From a virus, in IMG/VR virus record IMGVR_UViG_3300015371_000004, positions 51,950-115,949 of that record: a stretch of 64,000 nucleotides of DNA; one strand, given 5' to 3'. Positions within the stretch are counted from its first letter, which is position 1, and each line of letters begins with the position of its first letter. The notes under the pieces were generated by a model, which had not been told where the DNA came from, did not search any database, and worked only from the letters and a program-made list of their open reading frames with translations. Positions 36,666-44,608 of the stretch are shown one piece after another. Both the position numbers and the translations under genes were made by a program.

Positions 36666-36887
36666 ATGGCTCGCGTACAGATTCACGTCGTCGATCGCTA
36701 TGCCAACGGGGCTGCCATCAATCGGGCCTACGATCAGGCCGCCACCGACTTTCAGCAGCGCGGTGGCGCCCATGTGACCCTCGATGAAGGCCTCATGACC
36801 GTGCGGGTCACGATCACCCCGGATATTGGCGACTGGGCGGCTATCCACCCTGATCGCAAAGGGGACTGGCCCACGATGCTTCGATGA
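36666..36887 (+). CDS. 73-residue hypothetical protein
   Basis: ATG at 36666 behind GAGGGAAG. Beta-rich (VQIHVVDRYANGAAINRAYD). Its stop overlaps the next ATG (ATGA). Function unknown. Confidence 0.5.
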   Translation: MARVQIHVVDRYANGAAINRAYDQAATDFQQRGGAHVTLDEGLMTVRVTITPDIGDWAAIHPDRKGDWPTMLR

Positions 36888-37036
36888 CCGCGCCACCCAA
36901 GCCGACGCCACCTCCGCTCCGAGAGCAGGCGGACTTCACAGTCAGCACGATCATCGGGCTCTGGTTCATCGTGGTCCTCTTAATCGTCGTCGGCGTCACC
37001 GTGGGTGCGCTGATCTGGCCGCGACCCGGGGTATAA
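36884..37036 (+). CDS. 50-residue membrane protein
   Basis: A short Pro-rich N-terminus, then one membrane segment (IIGLWFIVVLLIVVGVTVGA). The TAA stop lies inside the GGGGTATAAC box. Function unknown. Confidence 0.5.
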   Translation: MTAPPKPTPPPLREQADFTVSTIIGLWFIVVLLIVVGVTVGALIWPRPGV

Positions 37037-37037
37037 C
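37028..37037 (+). promoter_or_regulatory. GGGGTATAAC promoter-like box
   Basis: Rightward, 12 bases before the ATG at 37050; includes the previous TAA. Member of the GGGGTA-NN-AC family. Confidence 0.6.
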
Positions 37038-37049
37038 CCTCCGCACGCC

Positions 37050-37187
37050 ATGAATGTTCCGGTCAAGCGGTTACTTCGACGTAACTACAGGTGGCGTGTC
37101 AGGCACTACCAGTTCGTGGAAATGGGCCTGCTTTGGGCGTTTCTATCTAGCCTGATGGTGCTCGCATATTTTCTCGATGGCCGATGA
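37050..37187 (+). CDS. 45-residue membrane protein
   Basis: A basic N-terminus (VKRLLRRNYRWRVRHYQF) then one hydrophobic segment (GLLWAFLSSLMVLAYFL). Stop overlaps the helicase ATG (ATGA). Function unknown. Confidence 0.45.
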   Translation: MNVPVKRLLRRNYRWRVRHYQFVEMGLLWAFLSSLMVLAYFLDGR

Positions 37188-38938
37188 AGACAATCCCTGA
37201 AGTCCTCGCCGAGGCACGCCGGACCGGCGACGTGAGCTTGGCGCCCTGCGCCTTGCTCACCGACGTCTTCGATCTCGGCCCGCCCTACAAAGTCGGCATC
37301 CTGCACCTGCTGCTCCAGCGTCGGCTGCTCCTCAACGATCCGGTGGGCACCGGCAAGACCGCCTGCGCGCTGGGCGCCTACGCGTACTACCGGCAGAAGG
37401 CGCTCGGCCGTCTCGTCGTCTTGGCCAATGACTCAGCGCTCTTCCAGTGGCAGGCCGAGGTCCACCGGCTCACGACGTTCAAGGCCGAGGTCTACGGCTA
37501 CAAAGGGAAGCAGATGCTGGAGCCGGACGCGCGCCGCGCGCGCTACCTCGCCAGTCCGGCTGACGTCTGGATCCTGACGTACGGGCTGGCCGCTCGGGAC
37601 ATCCCGACGCTGCTCCAGCACCCGTTCATTCTGGTCTGCGACGAAATCCAGTTCATGCGCGGCAGCGGGCAGCGGCGCAAGGTCGTTGAGATCGTGGGAG
37701 GCCGAAAGCACACGACGTGGAAGGCGGCGCTCCTCCACCCGGCCGCACGCGCCCTGAGCACCCGGGCGATCGGGGCGTGGGGACTCAGCGCCACGCCCTT
37801 CATGAAGCAGATCGAGGACGTGCACGGCGTCTACGACGTCCTCGTGCCCGGGCTCCTCGGCACGCGGCCCCAGTTCCAGAAGCGCTACATCCGGACCATG
37901 AACCTGACCCGGAAGGACGGGCGCACCTTCCCGAAGGTCATCGGCTACATGAACGAGGCCGAGCTGACCGCGAGACTCGCGCCCTACACGCTGGCGCGCG
38001 ACGAGGGCCAGCTGGCCGCCTACCTGCCCAAGGTCCTGCCGCTCCGGCGGGTCGATGTCGAGCTAGGGCCCGCGCAGCGCGCGCTCTACGACCGGATCCT
38101 CACCGAGTTCCCGGGCGGGACGCCGACGGCGGGCGAGAAGCTCGCCGCCCTCGTCCATGCGCAGATGGCGACCGACGCGCCCGCGGCGCTCGGCTATCCC
38201 AAGGTGCCCTCGGCCAAATGGGAGGCCCTCAAGGACTTTCTGACCGACGAGACGGCGGGCAAGCAGGCCGTCGTCTACACATTCTTCGCCTCCGTCGCGC
38301 GCTGGCTCCACGAGCAGTGCACCGCGGCAGGCATCACGGCCGGGCTCATCACGGGAGACCAGAGCACCGTCAAGCGGTTTGACGTGCAGCAGGCCTTCCA
38401 GAAGGGTGAGATCCGCGTCGTGATCGTAACCTCTGCAGGGATCTATGGGGTGAACCTCCGGGCGCCCGTGTTTGTGTTCTACGGGCTCCCGTGGGTCTGG
38501 GGCGACAGTATTCAGGCGGTCGGCCGAACCCGCCGACGCGTCACGAACGGCCATCCGGGTAGCCTCATGGTCCTTGCATTGCTCGCCACCAACACGATGA
38601 ACGAACACGCTCTCGCTGCCTTGCGGCAGAGTCAGGAGGCCAACGAGCGCCTGTACGGCCCGATCCGGAATTCATCAAAACATTCAGCGTTAAGGACGAT
38701 TCCGGAGAGCACGATGATGTCGAGTAGTACGATCAGTACTACGAGAGATCAAGATCCTACTTTAAGTACTCAGAGATCTTTGGATCTTGATTTTGATCTG
38801 AAGAGTGAGGGGGATGAGTCTGATGGGCTCAAGGGCCTCTCGGACTCGTCCTCCCTCCATGCCCTCTTTGCGTCCGTGAAGCGGGGAGTGGCCCCCGAGA
38901 CCGGGCCCCTCCCGGAGTTCTTTGCGGACGCCTCCTAG
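37184..38938 (+). CDS. SNF2-type SF2 helicase/ATPase
   Basis: A 584-residue protein. Walker A DPVGTGKTA (about 50-58), DEIQ box (about 152-155), LSATPF (motif III-like), then YTFFASVARWL, VTSAGIYGVNLRAPVFVFYG and QAVGRTRRRV (motif VI). This is the helicase C-domain order of SNF2-family proteins. It may remodel or unwind DNA at the fork or remove bound proteins. The last 85 residues are Ser/Asp-rich, disordered and encoded by AT-richer DNA with hairpins. Confidence 0.8.
   Translation: MKTIPEVLAEARRTGDVSLAPCALLTDVFDLGPPYKVGILHLLLQRRLLLNDPVGTGKTACALGAYAYYRQKALGRLVVLANDSALFQWQAEVHRLTTFKAEVYGYKGKQMLEPDARRARYLASPADVWILTYGLAARDIPTLLQHPFILVCDEIQFMRGSGQRRKVVEIVGGRKHTTWKAALLHPAARALSTRAIGAWGLSATPFMKQIEDVHGVYDVLVPGLLGTRPQFQKRYIRTMNLTRKDGRTFPKVIGYMNEAELTARLAPYTLARDEGQLAAYLPKVLPLRRVDVELGPAQRALYDRILTEFPGGTPTAGEKLAALVHAQMATDAPAALGYPKVPSAKWEALKDFLTDETAGKQAVVYTFFASVARWLHEQCTAAGITAGLITGDQSTVKRFDVQQAFQKGEIRVVIVTSAGIYGVNLRAPVFVFYGLPWVWGDSIQAVGRTRRRVTNGHPGSLMVLALLATNTMNEHALAALRQSQEANERLYGPIRNSSKHSALRTIPESTMMSSSTISTTRDQDPTLSTQRSLDLDFDLKSEGDESDGLKGLSDSSSLHALFASVKRGVAPETGPLPEFFADAS
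38724..38791 (+). repeat. two hairpins in the AT-rich end of the helicase gene
   Basis: GTAGTAC-GATCA-GTACTAC (38724-38742) and ATCAAGATCC ... GGATCTTGAT (38748-38757 with 38782-38791). The surrounding 110 bases are clearly AT-richer than the genome. Confidence 0.45.
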
Positions 38939-39100
38939 GTTCCGGGGCGGTCGGCCGGGACAGACGGCCGCGCAAGCGGGCTGGGAACTTCGGCGCGCAA
39001 GACGAACGGGCCGTCCCGGGTCAATGTAGCCGGGGGCGGCGATTGGGAGCGCTGGAGATTGCGGCTCGGCCGCCAATTCTGCGTTGGGGGAATACACGGT

Positions 39101-39298
39101 ATGGCAATCTGGTTGGTCCCAGTGACCGTGACTGAATACGGCCGCCGGGCAAGGGTTGAGGCGGACACCAAGGTCGAGGCGATCCGCAAGGCGCGCGCCG
39201 CCGACTGGGAAGAGCTGCTTGACGCGGAGCGCTACCGTGTCCGCATCGCAGGGCGAACCGAGCCGGAGTTTGTCGGCCACACGAAGCGAACCCCATGA
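39101..39298 (+). CDS. DpnD/PcfM-like 65-residue protein
   Basis: The ATG at 39101 has GGGGGAATAC five bases upstream, a variant of the GGGGTA-NN-AC box. The product (AIWLVPVTVTEYGRRARVEA, then DTKVEAIRKARAADWEELL) resembles small DpnD/PcfM-type proteins (VTVTExGxxxVEAxSxxEAxxKA). Function unknown. Confidence 0.55.
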   Translation: MAIWLVPVTVTEYGRRARVEADTKVEAIRKARAADWEELLDAERYRVRIAGRTEPEFVGHTKRTP

Positions 39299-39516
39299 CC
39301 CACCTCGAAGCCTACGAGCGGGCCGCCAAGATTTGGGGCCATGACCGCATCCTGAACGTCCACGTGACGGTTGGGGGCGGGGCCGATGTCGAGCTGAAGC
39401 CGGGCATGTCGTGGGAGCCCGGGCCCAGCGTCCGGGGCCACCTCATGTGCTGGCACGTGCTCGACTCGAATGGGCACCCTGCCTGTCATGACGAATGCCG
39501 GAAGCTGGAGGGCTGA
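39295..39516 (+). CDS. 73-residue hypothetical protein
   Basis: Starts overlapping the previous stop (ATGA). Contains CW(HV)LDSNGHPACHDECRKL with several Cys/His, possibly metal-binding. Function unknown. Confidence 0.5.
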   Translation: MTHLEAYERAAKIWGHDRILNVHVTVGGGADVELKPGMSWEPGPSVRGHLMCWHVLDSNGHPACHDECRKLEG

Positions 39517-39518
39517 CG

Positions 39519-39740
39519 ATGGCATTAAAGCGCAACGATTCGTGTTTTCAGAAAGCGGCTGACGACGAGCCGATATTCACCTTGCGGGCAAAGGACGTCC
39601 TCGCGCCGCAGATTGTCGAAGCATGGGCTGATCTAGCACAGCGTCACGGCACGCCAGAGGCGAAGCTCACCGAGGCCCGAGAATGTGCTGTGTCGATGCG
39701 CGTCTGGCAAATCAGCCATACCGCGAAGATCCCAGACTGA
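39519..39740 (+). CDS. 73-residue hypothetical protein
   Basis: ATG at 39519, two bases after the previous stop. Helical (DVLAPQIVEAWADLAQRHGT), typical of small phage proteins with a single FTLRAKDxLAPxxVExWA pattern. Function unknown. Confidence 0.55.
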   Translation: MALKRNDSCFQKAADDEPIFTLRAKDVLAPQIVEAWADLAQRHGTPEAKLTEARECAVSMRVWQISHTAKIPD

Positions 39741-39750
39741 AGGACGGGAC

Positions 39751-40167
39751 ATGCCTGAGACCATCATGAACCTGACCTCAGGCCGCGCGCCACGGCTGAC
39801 GGACCCTTTCACCGACAGCCTGCTCCTCATCTGTCGGCTGCTGGTCTGCCGGGGGGAGGGACGATTGCGGCTGGCCTACGCCGAAAAAGACGAGACCATG
39901 GACTTTGACCCTGAGGCACAGGAGCATCTGAAGCTCGACGGGAAGCGGCTGGGTCGGGACATCCGGGTCTACGGGTTCATGGGCCGCCTCTCTGCCGTAG
40001 GAGAGGGCACGGCTCTTGGGTGCTTTGCCGAAGAGATCCTCGCGCCACTCAAAGTGGCCCGGCCGGAGGCGTTCACGGCGACGCTGCCTGCCATCCGCAA
40101 GCTGAGCCTCTTTCTGGTGGAGGAGCTACAGCAGGACTGGGTCAACCTCTGGGCGGAGGAGAACTAA
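39751..40167 (+). CDS. 138-residue hypothetical protein
   Basis: ATG at 39751 behind AAGGACGGGAC. A helical protein with TDSLLLICRLLVCRGEGRLR and a C-terminal helix. Stop shares a base with the next ATG (TAATG). Function unknown. Confidence 0.5.
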   Translation: MPETIMNLTSGRAPRLTDPFTDSLLLICRLLVCRGEGRLRLAYAEKDETMDFDPEAQEHLKLDGKRLGRDIRVYGFMGRLSAVGEGTALGCFAEEILAPLKVARPEAFTATLPAIRKLSLFLVEELQQDWVNLWAEEN

Positions 40168-40382
40168 TGGGGCGCCTGCAGTTTGATTGCACCGAGGACG
40201 TCTTTCTCGACCGTGTCTTCAACAGGCGGGCCGTGTCGGGTCCTCCGTCGATCTTTACCACCCTGCGCGACGTACTGATCGACCACGTCCACGGGACGGT
40301 GTCGATCATTGTCGAAGACCCGGAGGTCGCCGACATCCCAGAGGGAAACAAGCCCTACCCGATTCGGTTGGACCCGATCTGA
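40167..40382 (+). CDS. 71-residue hypothetical protein
   Basis: TAATG start. Alpha/beta with VFLDRVFNRRAVSGPPSIFT and VHGTVSIIVEDPEVADIP. Stop overlaps next start (TGATG). Function unknown. Confidence 0.5.
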   Translation: MGRLQFDCTEDVFLDRVFNRRAVSGPPSIFTTLRDVLIDHVHGTVSIIVEDPEVADIPEGNKPYPIRLDPI

Positions 40383-40960
40383 TGAGCAAAGGCCTGACCC
40401 CGCTCCCGGTTCCAGCACAGGTGGCCGCGGCAGCTGCCCGCTACCGCCAGCAGGTGGTCCATCTGCTCGACCAGCTGAAGAGCCCGCTGACCCCGGCCCA
40501 GAACGCGGTCGCCATCCTCGGCGCCCTCTCGGCGGCGTGGGTGGAGTTTGCCGTCCATGGCCATGACCTCGTTACGACCGGGACCGACGAGGACCGCGCG
40601 CTCTTTAGCAAGGCCCGGGCGGTCTACGCCAACCAGATGTGGGCGATTGGCGGCAGCGCGTCCCCGGATCTGGCGGCTGACGCGATGGGCTGGGTGAAGC
40701 CCAGCAAGCACGTGCTGCTGCTCCATCCGGACGGCCGATCCGAAGAGGCCACGATCACTGAGGGCACCGACCATCGCGCGCTCCTCGGTCTCTCGAAGTC
40801 GGCGTACGTCGAGATTGTGCCCCTGCCGGACCGCCGCCTCTTGGCCTTTTCTCCCCAGCGCGGCGAGGTCAACGTCGAGGCCACCAAGCTCCTCCGGAGC
40901 GTCAAGCCCGCATCGGTCGCCATCCGCGGCTGCGCCCTCGTCACGCGTGACGTAGAATAG
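40382..40960 (+). CDS. 192-residue hypothetical protein
   Basis: A helical N-terminus (ARYRQQVVHLLDQLKSPLTP) and a beta C-terminal part (YVEIVPLPDRRLLAFSPQRG). Start coupled to the gene before. Function unknown. Confidence 0.5.
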   Translation: MSKGLTPLPVPAQVAAAAARYRQQVVHLLDQLKSPLTPAQNAVAILGALSAAWVEFAVHGHDLVTTGTDEDRALFSKARAVYANQMWAIGGSASPDLAADAMGWVKPSKHVLLLHPDGRSEEATITEGTDHRALLGLSKSAYVEIVPLPDRRLLAFSPQRGEVNVEATKLLRSVKPASVAIRGCALVTRDVE

Positions 40961-40965
40961 GCGGC

Positions 40966-41136
40966 ATGCTGACACTGGTCCTCGCGTGGGTGTGCGTGAT
41001 CTTCGCGTTGGTGATTGGCCTGCAGCAGGCGCTCGCCGCGCCGCGCAACAGCCCACAGCTCTGGTACGCGCTGGCCCTCATCACACTGGCCATCGCGATG
41101 ATCCTGACCACGAAGCTCTGGCCGCTGACCTCGTAA
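40966..41136 (+). CDS. 56-residue two-segment membrane protein
   Basis: Two hydrophobic helices (TLVLAWVCVIFALVIGLQQA and WYALALITLAIAMILTTKLW) with a short polar turn, small-holin-like in size. The TAA stop is directly followed by GGGGTATAAC. Function unknown. Confidence 0.55.
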   Translation: MLTLVLAWVCVIFALVIGLQQALAAPRNSPQLWYALALITLAIAMILTTKLWPLTS

Positions 41137-41146
41137 GGGGTATAAC
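41137..41146 (+). promoter_or_regulatory. GGGGTATAAC promoter-like box
   Basis: Rightward, immediately after the membrane-protein stop and ahead of the zinc-ribbon gene. Member of the GGGGTA-NN-AC family. Confidence 0.6.
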
Positions 41147-41163
41147 AGCCGCGGACGTTCCTT

Positions 41164-41751
41164 CTGGGCACCACGCCAGCCTGCTCGACGTGTGGCGATA
41201 GCAAGCACATCCGAACCCCCGCGGGCTGGCGCCGATGCGCGTGCGCGCGCCATGCGCAGGTTCTCCCGGTCATCCGGCATGGGGAGGAGGCCTTCCCGGA
41301 TCGCTACCTGACCGACCTGCCCTTCCCGACCGACCAGAACCTGCTCTACATCGGCGACGTCGAGCACGCCTACACCGACTGGCGCTACCGGGTCTGGCGG
41401 TCCGTCGTGGACTACCACCGGCTCTACGAGTACCTCGACGCCTACCGGATCGTCGAGATCCACTTCGAGAAGGACGACAAGTACCAGACTGAGCGCGAGC
41501 TGGTCTCGCTCGACCTGCTGATCGTGGTGCTGGGGCTGGCCGAGCTGCAGAACCGGATGCTGGGCCCGATTGTCTGCAAGGTGCTCACGCTCCGCCAGCA
41601 CGAAGGCCGCCCCACGTGGATCTATCTCCCGATGCTGCTCGGGAAGGTGCGCGACGTGTACGGGGAGGCCCTGTCCACGCTACTCGCGAACTTCCCTAGC
41701 GTTCGCCCGGGCGTCAGCGTGCACGCGCCGCGCAACGTGTCGCATATCTGA
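41164..41751 (+). CDS. zinc-ribbon protein without a standard start codon
   Basis: The open frame after the TAA at 41143 reads through PACSTCGDSKHIRTPAGWRR, CACARHAQVLPVI and then a long acidic helical protein (DRYLTDLPFPTDQNLLYIGD ... YLDAYRIVEIHFEK). The sequence is clearly coding and zinc-ribbon-like from about 41176. No ATG, GTG or TTG exists in frame before the GTG at 41407. A CTG at 41164 is the nearest plausible start. It ends with a TGATG overlap into the DnaB-like gene. Confidence 0.5.
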   Translation: MGTTPACSTCGDSKHIRTPAGWRRCACARHAQVLPVIRHGEEAFPDRYLTDLPFPTDQNLLYIGDVEHAYTDWRYRVWRSVVDYHRLYEYLDAYRIVEIHFEKDDKYQTERELVSLDLLIVVLGLAELQNRMLGPIVCKVLTLRQHEGRPTWIYLPMLLGKVRDVYGEALSTLLANFPSVRPGVSVHAPRNVSHI

Positions 41752-43235
41752 TGCAGCTGCCCGACGCCGTCCTTCGGAGCGTGCTCAGGCTCCCGGCCGA
41801 CGATGGGGCCGTCATCGAAGCCAACTTCGTCACCGTGCACGCCGCGGCCGACGAACTCCTCGATGCGGGGAGCATCGATCGGCAGCTCATCGAGTTCACC
41901 GCCGACGTCTTCCAACGGTCGAAGGGCTACCCGGACTACGCGCTGGTCTACGGCCACTTCCGGGGCAAGGCGGATCAAGGGGACGGCGTGGCCATGGCGG
42001 TCGCGACCCGGCTGGACCTCGTCACGGTCTCACCCCCGGCGCTGCTCCTCGGGGCCGCCCTCACGTATGCGCTCGATCAGTTTCGGGCGGACGTCTTCGG
42101 TCAAGCGCTTGGGCAGGCGCTCTTTCAGGCCAGCCAGATCCTCGGATCCGGGATCGATCAGACCGTCATGCACCACGGCCAGCGGATCACCCAGCGGCTG
42201 CAGGGACCGCAGCACGCCTACGATTTCCTGTCGAACGAGATGGGCCATCTGTCAAAAGTGACAGTCGGCGCGCCTGCCGAGGGGTCGCTCCATGAGGACA
42301 CCGAGGCAGTCTGGAAGCTCTACGAGTACCGGCGGGATCACCCGCTGGAGACCGGGATCCTCTCGGGGATCGACACAATCGACTCGGCCCACCATGGCCT
42401 CAGGCGCGGGGATCTGGCACTCGTCCTCGGGTTCACGGGGCACTTCAAGACCACGTTCACGATGAGCTGGGCCTACAAGGCGGCCATCCGGCAAGGCAAG
42501 CACGTCGCCGTCGTCTCGTGTGAGACGGCGCTCGATGATCTGCGCGCGATCTTCTACGTAATGCACGCGACCCATCCGAAGTTTCAGGATGACCCCAGCT
42601 ACCTGACCATCAGTGTGGACGCGGTGGTCCGGGGCACGCTGACCCGGGCGCAGGAGCGCTTCTTCAAGCACGTCATCGACGACCTGAAGACGAACACGAC
42701 GTACGGACGCGTGGTCTACCGGGAGCCCTCGGCCGACATGACGGTCGCCGACATCCAGCGCTGGGCCGAGGCGCGCAACCGCGAGACCGAGATCGCGCTC
42801 CTCCTCATCGACTACTTGGGGCTGGTCAAGCCCAGTGCCTCTCTGCGCGCCGCCGACACCGGCTCCCGGCTCAATGACGTGATTCGATCGTCCAAGCTCC
42901 TTGCCATGGGATTTGCCGCCGGGCGCGGGGTATCACTCCTCAGCCCGTTCCAAGCGAGTCGCGAGGGCTGGAAGAATGCGGAGAAGGTGGGCGGCAAGTA
43001 CCGGCTGAGCGATTTCTCGTGGGCGAACGAAGCCGAGAAGAGCGCCGACGTGATCTACTACGTCTGGCTCGACGATCTGCTCCGCAGCTCGAAGGAACTG
43101 GCGATTGGCAATCTGAAGACGCGGGTGGTGCCGATGATTCCCGATCAGTTTCGCATTTTCGTGGACCCGGTGACGCGCCTCGTCGACAATCTCGACCTGA
43201 CGTCGCCTGCGCAGGCACCCGTCGACATTTCGTGA
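41751..43235 (+). CDS. dnaB: DnaB-like replicative helicase
   Basis: A 494-residue protein. The N-terminal helical part is divergent. The RecA-like core has LETGILSGIDTIDSAHHGLR, Walker A GFTGHFKTT (about 226-234), VAVVSCETALDDLRAIFYVM, Walker B EIALLLIDYLGLV and the LSPFQASREG motif. These give the order of DnaB-family helicases. It would unwind the fork with the primase and polymerase nearby. The P-loop has GHFKT in place of the more usual GxGKT. Confidence 0.85.
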   Translation: MQLPDAVLRSVLRLPADDGAVIEANFVTVHAAADELLDAGSIDRQLIEFTADVFQRSKGYPDYALVYGHFRGKADQGDGVAMAVATRLDLVTVSPPALLLGAALTYALDQFRADVFGQALGQALFQASQILGSGIDQTVMHHGQRITQRLQGPQHAYDFLSNEMGHLSKVTVGAPAEGSLHEDTEAVWKLYEYRRDHPLETGILSGIDTIDSAHHGLRRGDLALVLGFTGHFKTTFTMSWAYKAAIRQGKHVAVVSCETALDDLRAIFYVMHATHPKFQDDPSYLTISVDAVVRGTLTRAQERFFKHVIDDLKTNTTYGRVVYREPSADMTVADIQRWAEARNRETEIALLLIDYLGLVKPSASLRAADTGSRLNDVIRSSKLLAMGFAAGRGVSLLSPFQASREGWKNAEKVGGKYRLSDFSWANEAEKSADVIYYVWLDDLLRSSKELAIGNLKTRVVPMIPDQFRIFVDPVTRLVDNLDLTSPAQAPVDIS

Positions 43236-43245
43236 GGAGGGGCCT

Positions 43246-43509
43246 ATGACACGGATACCCGGGGAACCTCAGACACCCGAGGTACGGGGGAAGGGACAGA
43301 AGATCGGCAACCTGCATCGGGACTGTCGGGTCTACCGGTACGAAGACGAGCAGCCTGAGACATGGTACGTCGTCCCGATGGCGGGGACACCGGCTGCGGC
43401 GCTCTTGGCCAAAGATGCGGCTGGGCGCTGGCCGACCTTCCCTACCTACGAGGCGGCGACCGCGGCGATCGATGCGGTCGTGCCGGACCTGCCCAGCGCC
43501 TTCAAGTGA
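43246..43509 (+). CDS. 87-residue hypothetical protein
   Basis: ATG behind GAGGAGGGGCC. Contains RVYRYEDEQPETWYVVPMAG and YEAATAAIDAVVPDL; a small alpha/beta protein. Function unknown. Confidence 0.5.
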   Translation: MTRIPGEPQTPEVRGKGQKIGNLHRDCRVYRYEDEQPETWYVVPMAGTPAAALLAKDAAGRWPTFPTYEAATAAIDAVVPDLPSAFK

Positions 43510-43522
43510 GAGGAGACCTCTT

Positions 43523-43723
43523 GTGAACGGACGGATTACACGCTTACTCGTCGACAAAGGGTTCGGGTTCATTCAGGACGCCGAGGGCACCGAGTACTTC
43601 TTCCATCGGAGCGCCGTTGAGGGCGCGGACTTCCGGCTGCTGGCTGAAGGGCAGACCGTCATCTTCGATCCGGAGGAGGGTCAGAAGGGTCCGCGCGCGG
43701 CCAACGTCAAGGTCCAAGGCTGA
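43523..43723 (+). CDS. cold-shock-domain protein
   Basis: A 66-residue protein from the GTG at 43523 behind GAGAGGAG. The CSD motifs are NGRITRLLVDKGFGFIQD (RNP1) and EYFFHRSAVEG (RNP2), with the expected length. It binds single-stranded nucleic acid and may act as an RNA chaperone. Confidence 0.85.
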   Translation: MNGRITRLLVDKGFGFIQDAEGTEYFFHRSAVEGADFRLLAEGQTVIFDPEEGQKGPRAANVKVQG

Positions 43724-43725
43724 CC

Positions 43726-44244
43726 GTGATTTCGGCCGCATGGTTCTCGTCGCAGATCACCATCTTCCAAGTGCTCGAAGCCTTGGGGGTGGGTGACGGC
43801 GGCCCGGAAGAGACGCGCCAGATCGCCTGCCCGGTCCATCAGGACCGGCGGCCCTCGGCGCGCGTCTACGGCGGCGACGAGAACCGGCTCTACTGCTTCA
43901 CCTGCGGTCGGGGCTGGGACGTGGTCGGCCTTGTCATGGCCGTCCAGCACCTGACCTACCCAGCCGCGGCCGACTGGCTGATGGAGACGTTCAACCTCGG
44001 GCGGCCGTCCGACCTGCCCGGCCAGATCCGGCAGGCGCTCCTGTCCACAGCGACGTCGATCCAGCCGCTTTTCTCGATGACCGAGCAGGCGCTCCGGGAG
44101 TCCCGATTGACCATGGGGTGCGACCGCTACACCCGGGCCTCGATGGCGCTCGACGTCGTGCAGGAGCTGTACCTGACGAAGGCGATCGACCGGAAGACCG
44201 CGCAGCAGGACCTGACGCGCATTCTTCGTTTCGTGAAGAGGTGA
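43726..44244 (+). CDS. DnaG-type primase zinc-binding domain protein
   Basis: A 172-residue protein from the GTG at 43726. Residues about 20-75 form a CHC2 zinc domain: IACPVHQDRRPSARVYGGDE, then LYCFTCGRGWDVVGLVM (C-x2-H...C-x2-C). The C-terminal half is helical. No TOPRIM motif is present; the TOPRIM half is at 6357-7079 on the other strand. The two may assemble as a primase. Confidence 0.8.
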   Translation: MISAAWFSSQITIFQVLEALGVGDGGPEETRQIACPVHQDRRPSARVYGGDENRLYCFTCGRGWDVVGLVMAVQHLTYPAAADWLMETFNLGRPSDLPGQIRQALLSTATSIQPLFSMTEQALRESRLTMGCDRYTRASMALDVVQELYLTKAIDRKTAQQDLTRILRFVKR

Positions 44245-44246
44245 GC

Positions 44247-44396
44247 ATGACCGACCCCGTGCAGGGCCGCCCGCTTCGCGTACTGCGCAAGCTGAACGTC
44301 GGCTACCGCCGCTATTCCAAACGGATGGACCGGCTACGTGCGCTCCGCGCCTCGCCCCCGCGGCGCCGGGTCAAGAAACCGGGGAACCGGCGATGA
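44247..44396 (+). CDS. 49-residue basic protein
   Basis: ATG at 44247 just after the primase zinc gene. Strongly Arg/Lys-rich (LRVLRKLNVGYRRYSKRMDR), probably nucleic-acid binding. Function unknown. Confidence 0.45.
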   Translation: MTDPVQGRPLRVLRKLNVGYRRYSKRMDRLRALRASPPRRRVKKPGNRR

Positions 44397-44605
44397 CCGT
44401 CCGACTCCTAATCGAGCTGCTGAAGCAGGCGCCGCCGGACGCCCTTGTGGTCAGCCCAGACTCCGGCCAGCTCTTCGAAGTGAACGCGTACGAAGACCGG
44501 AAGGTGCATGTCCTGCACGGCCGACCGTACCGGTGCGATGGGCCCGCGTTCGGCTGCATGCACTGCGGAGTGGGCCACACCCCGGTCGCCGCGATCTATT
44601 TGTAG
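44393..44605 (+). CDS. 70-residue hypothetical protein
   Basis: ATGA overlap. Begins TVRLLIELLKQAPPDALVVS, a pattern often seen in small phage proteins, then CDGPAFGCMHCGVGH with three cysteines. Function unknown. Confidence 0.55.
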   Translation: MTVRLLIELLKQAPPDALVVSPDSGQLFEVNAYEDRKVHVLHGRPYRCDGPAFGCMHCGVGHTPVAAIYL

Positions 44606-44608
44606 CCC

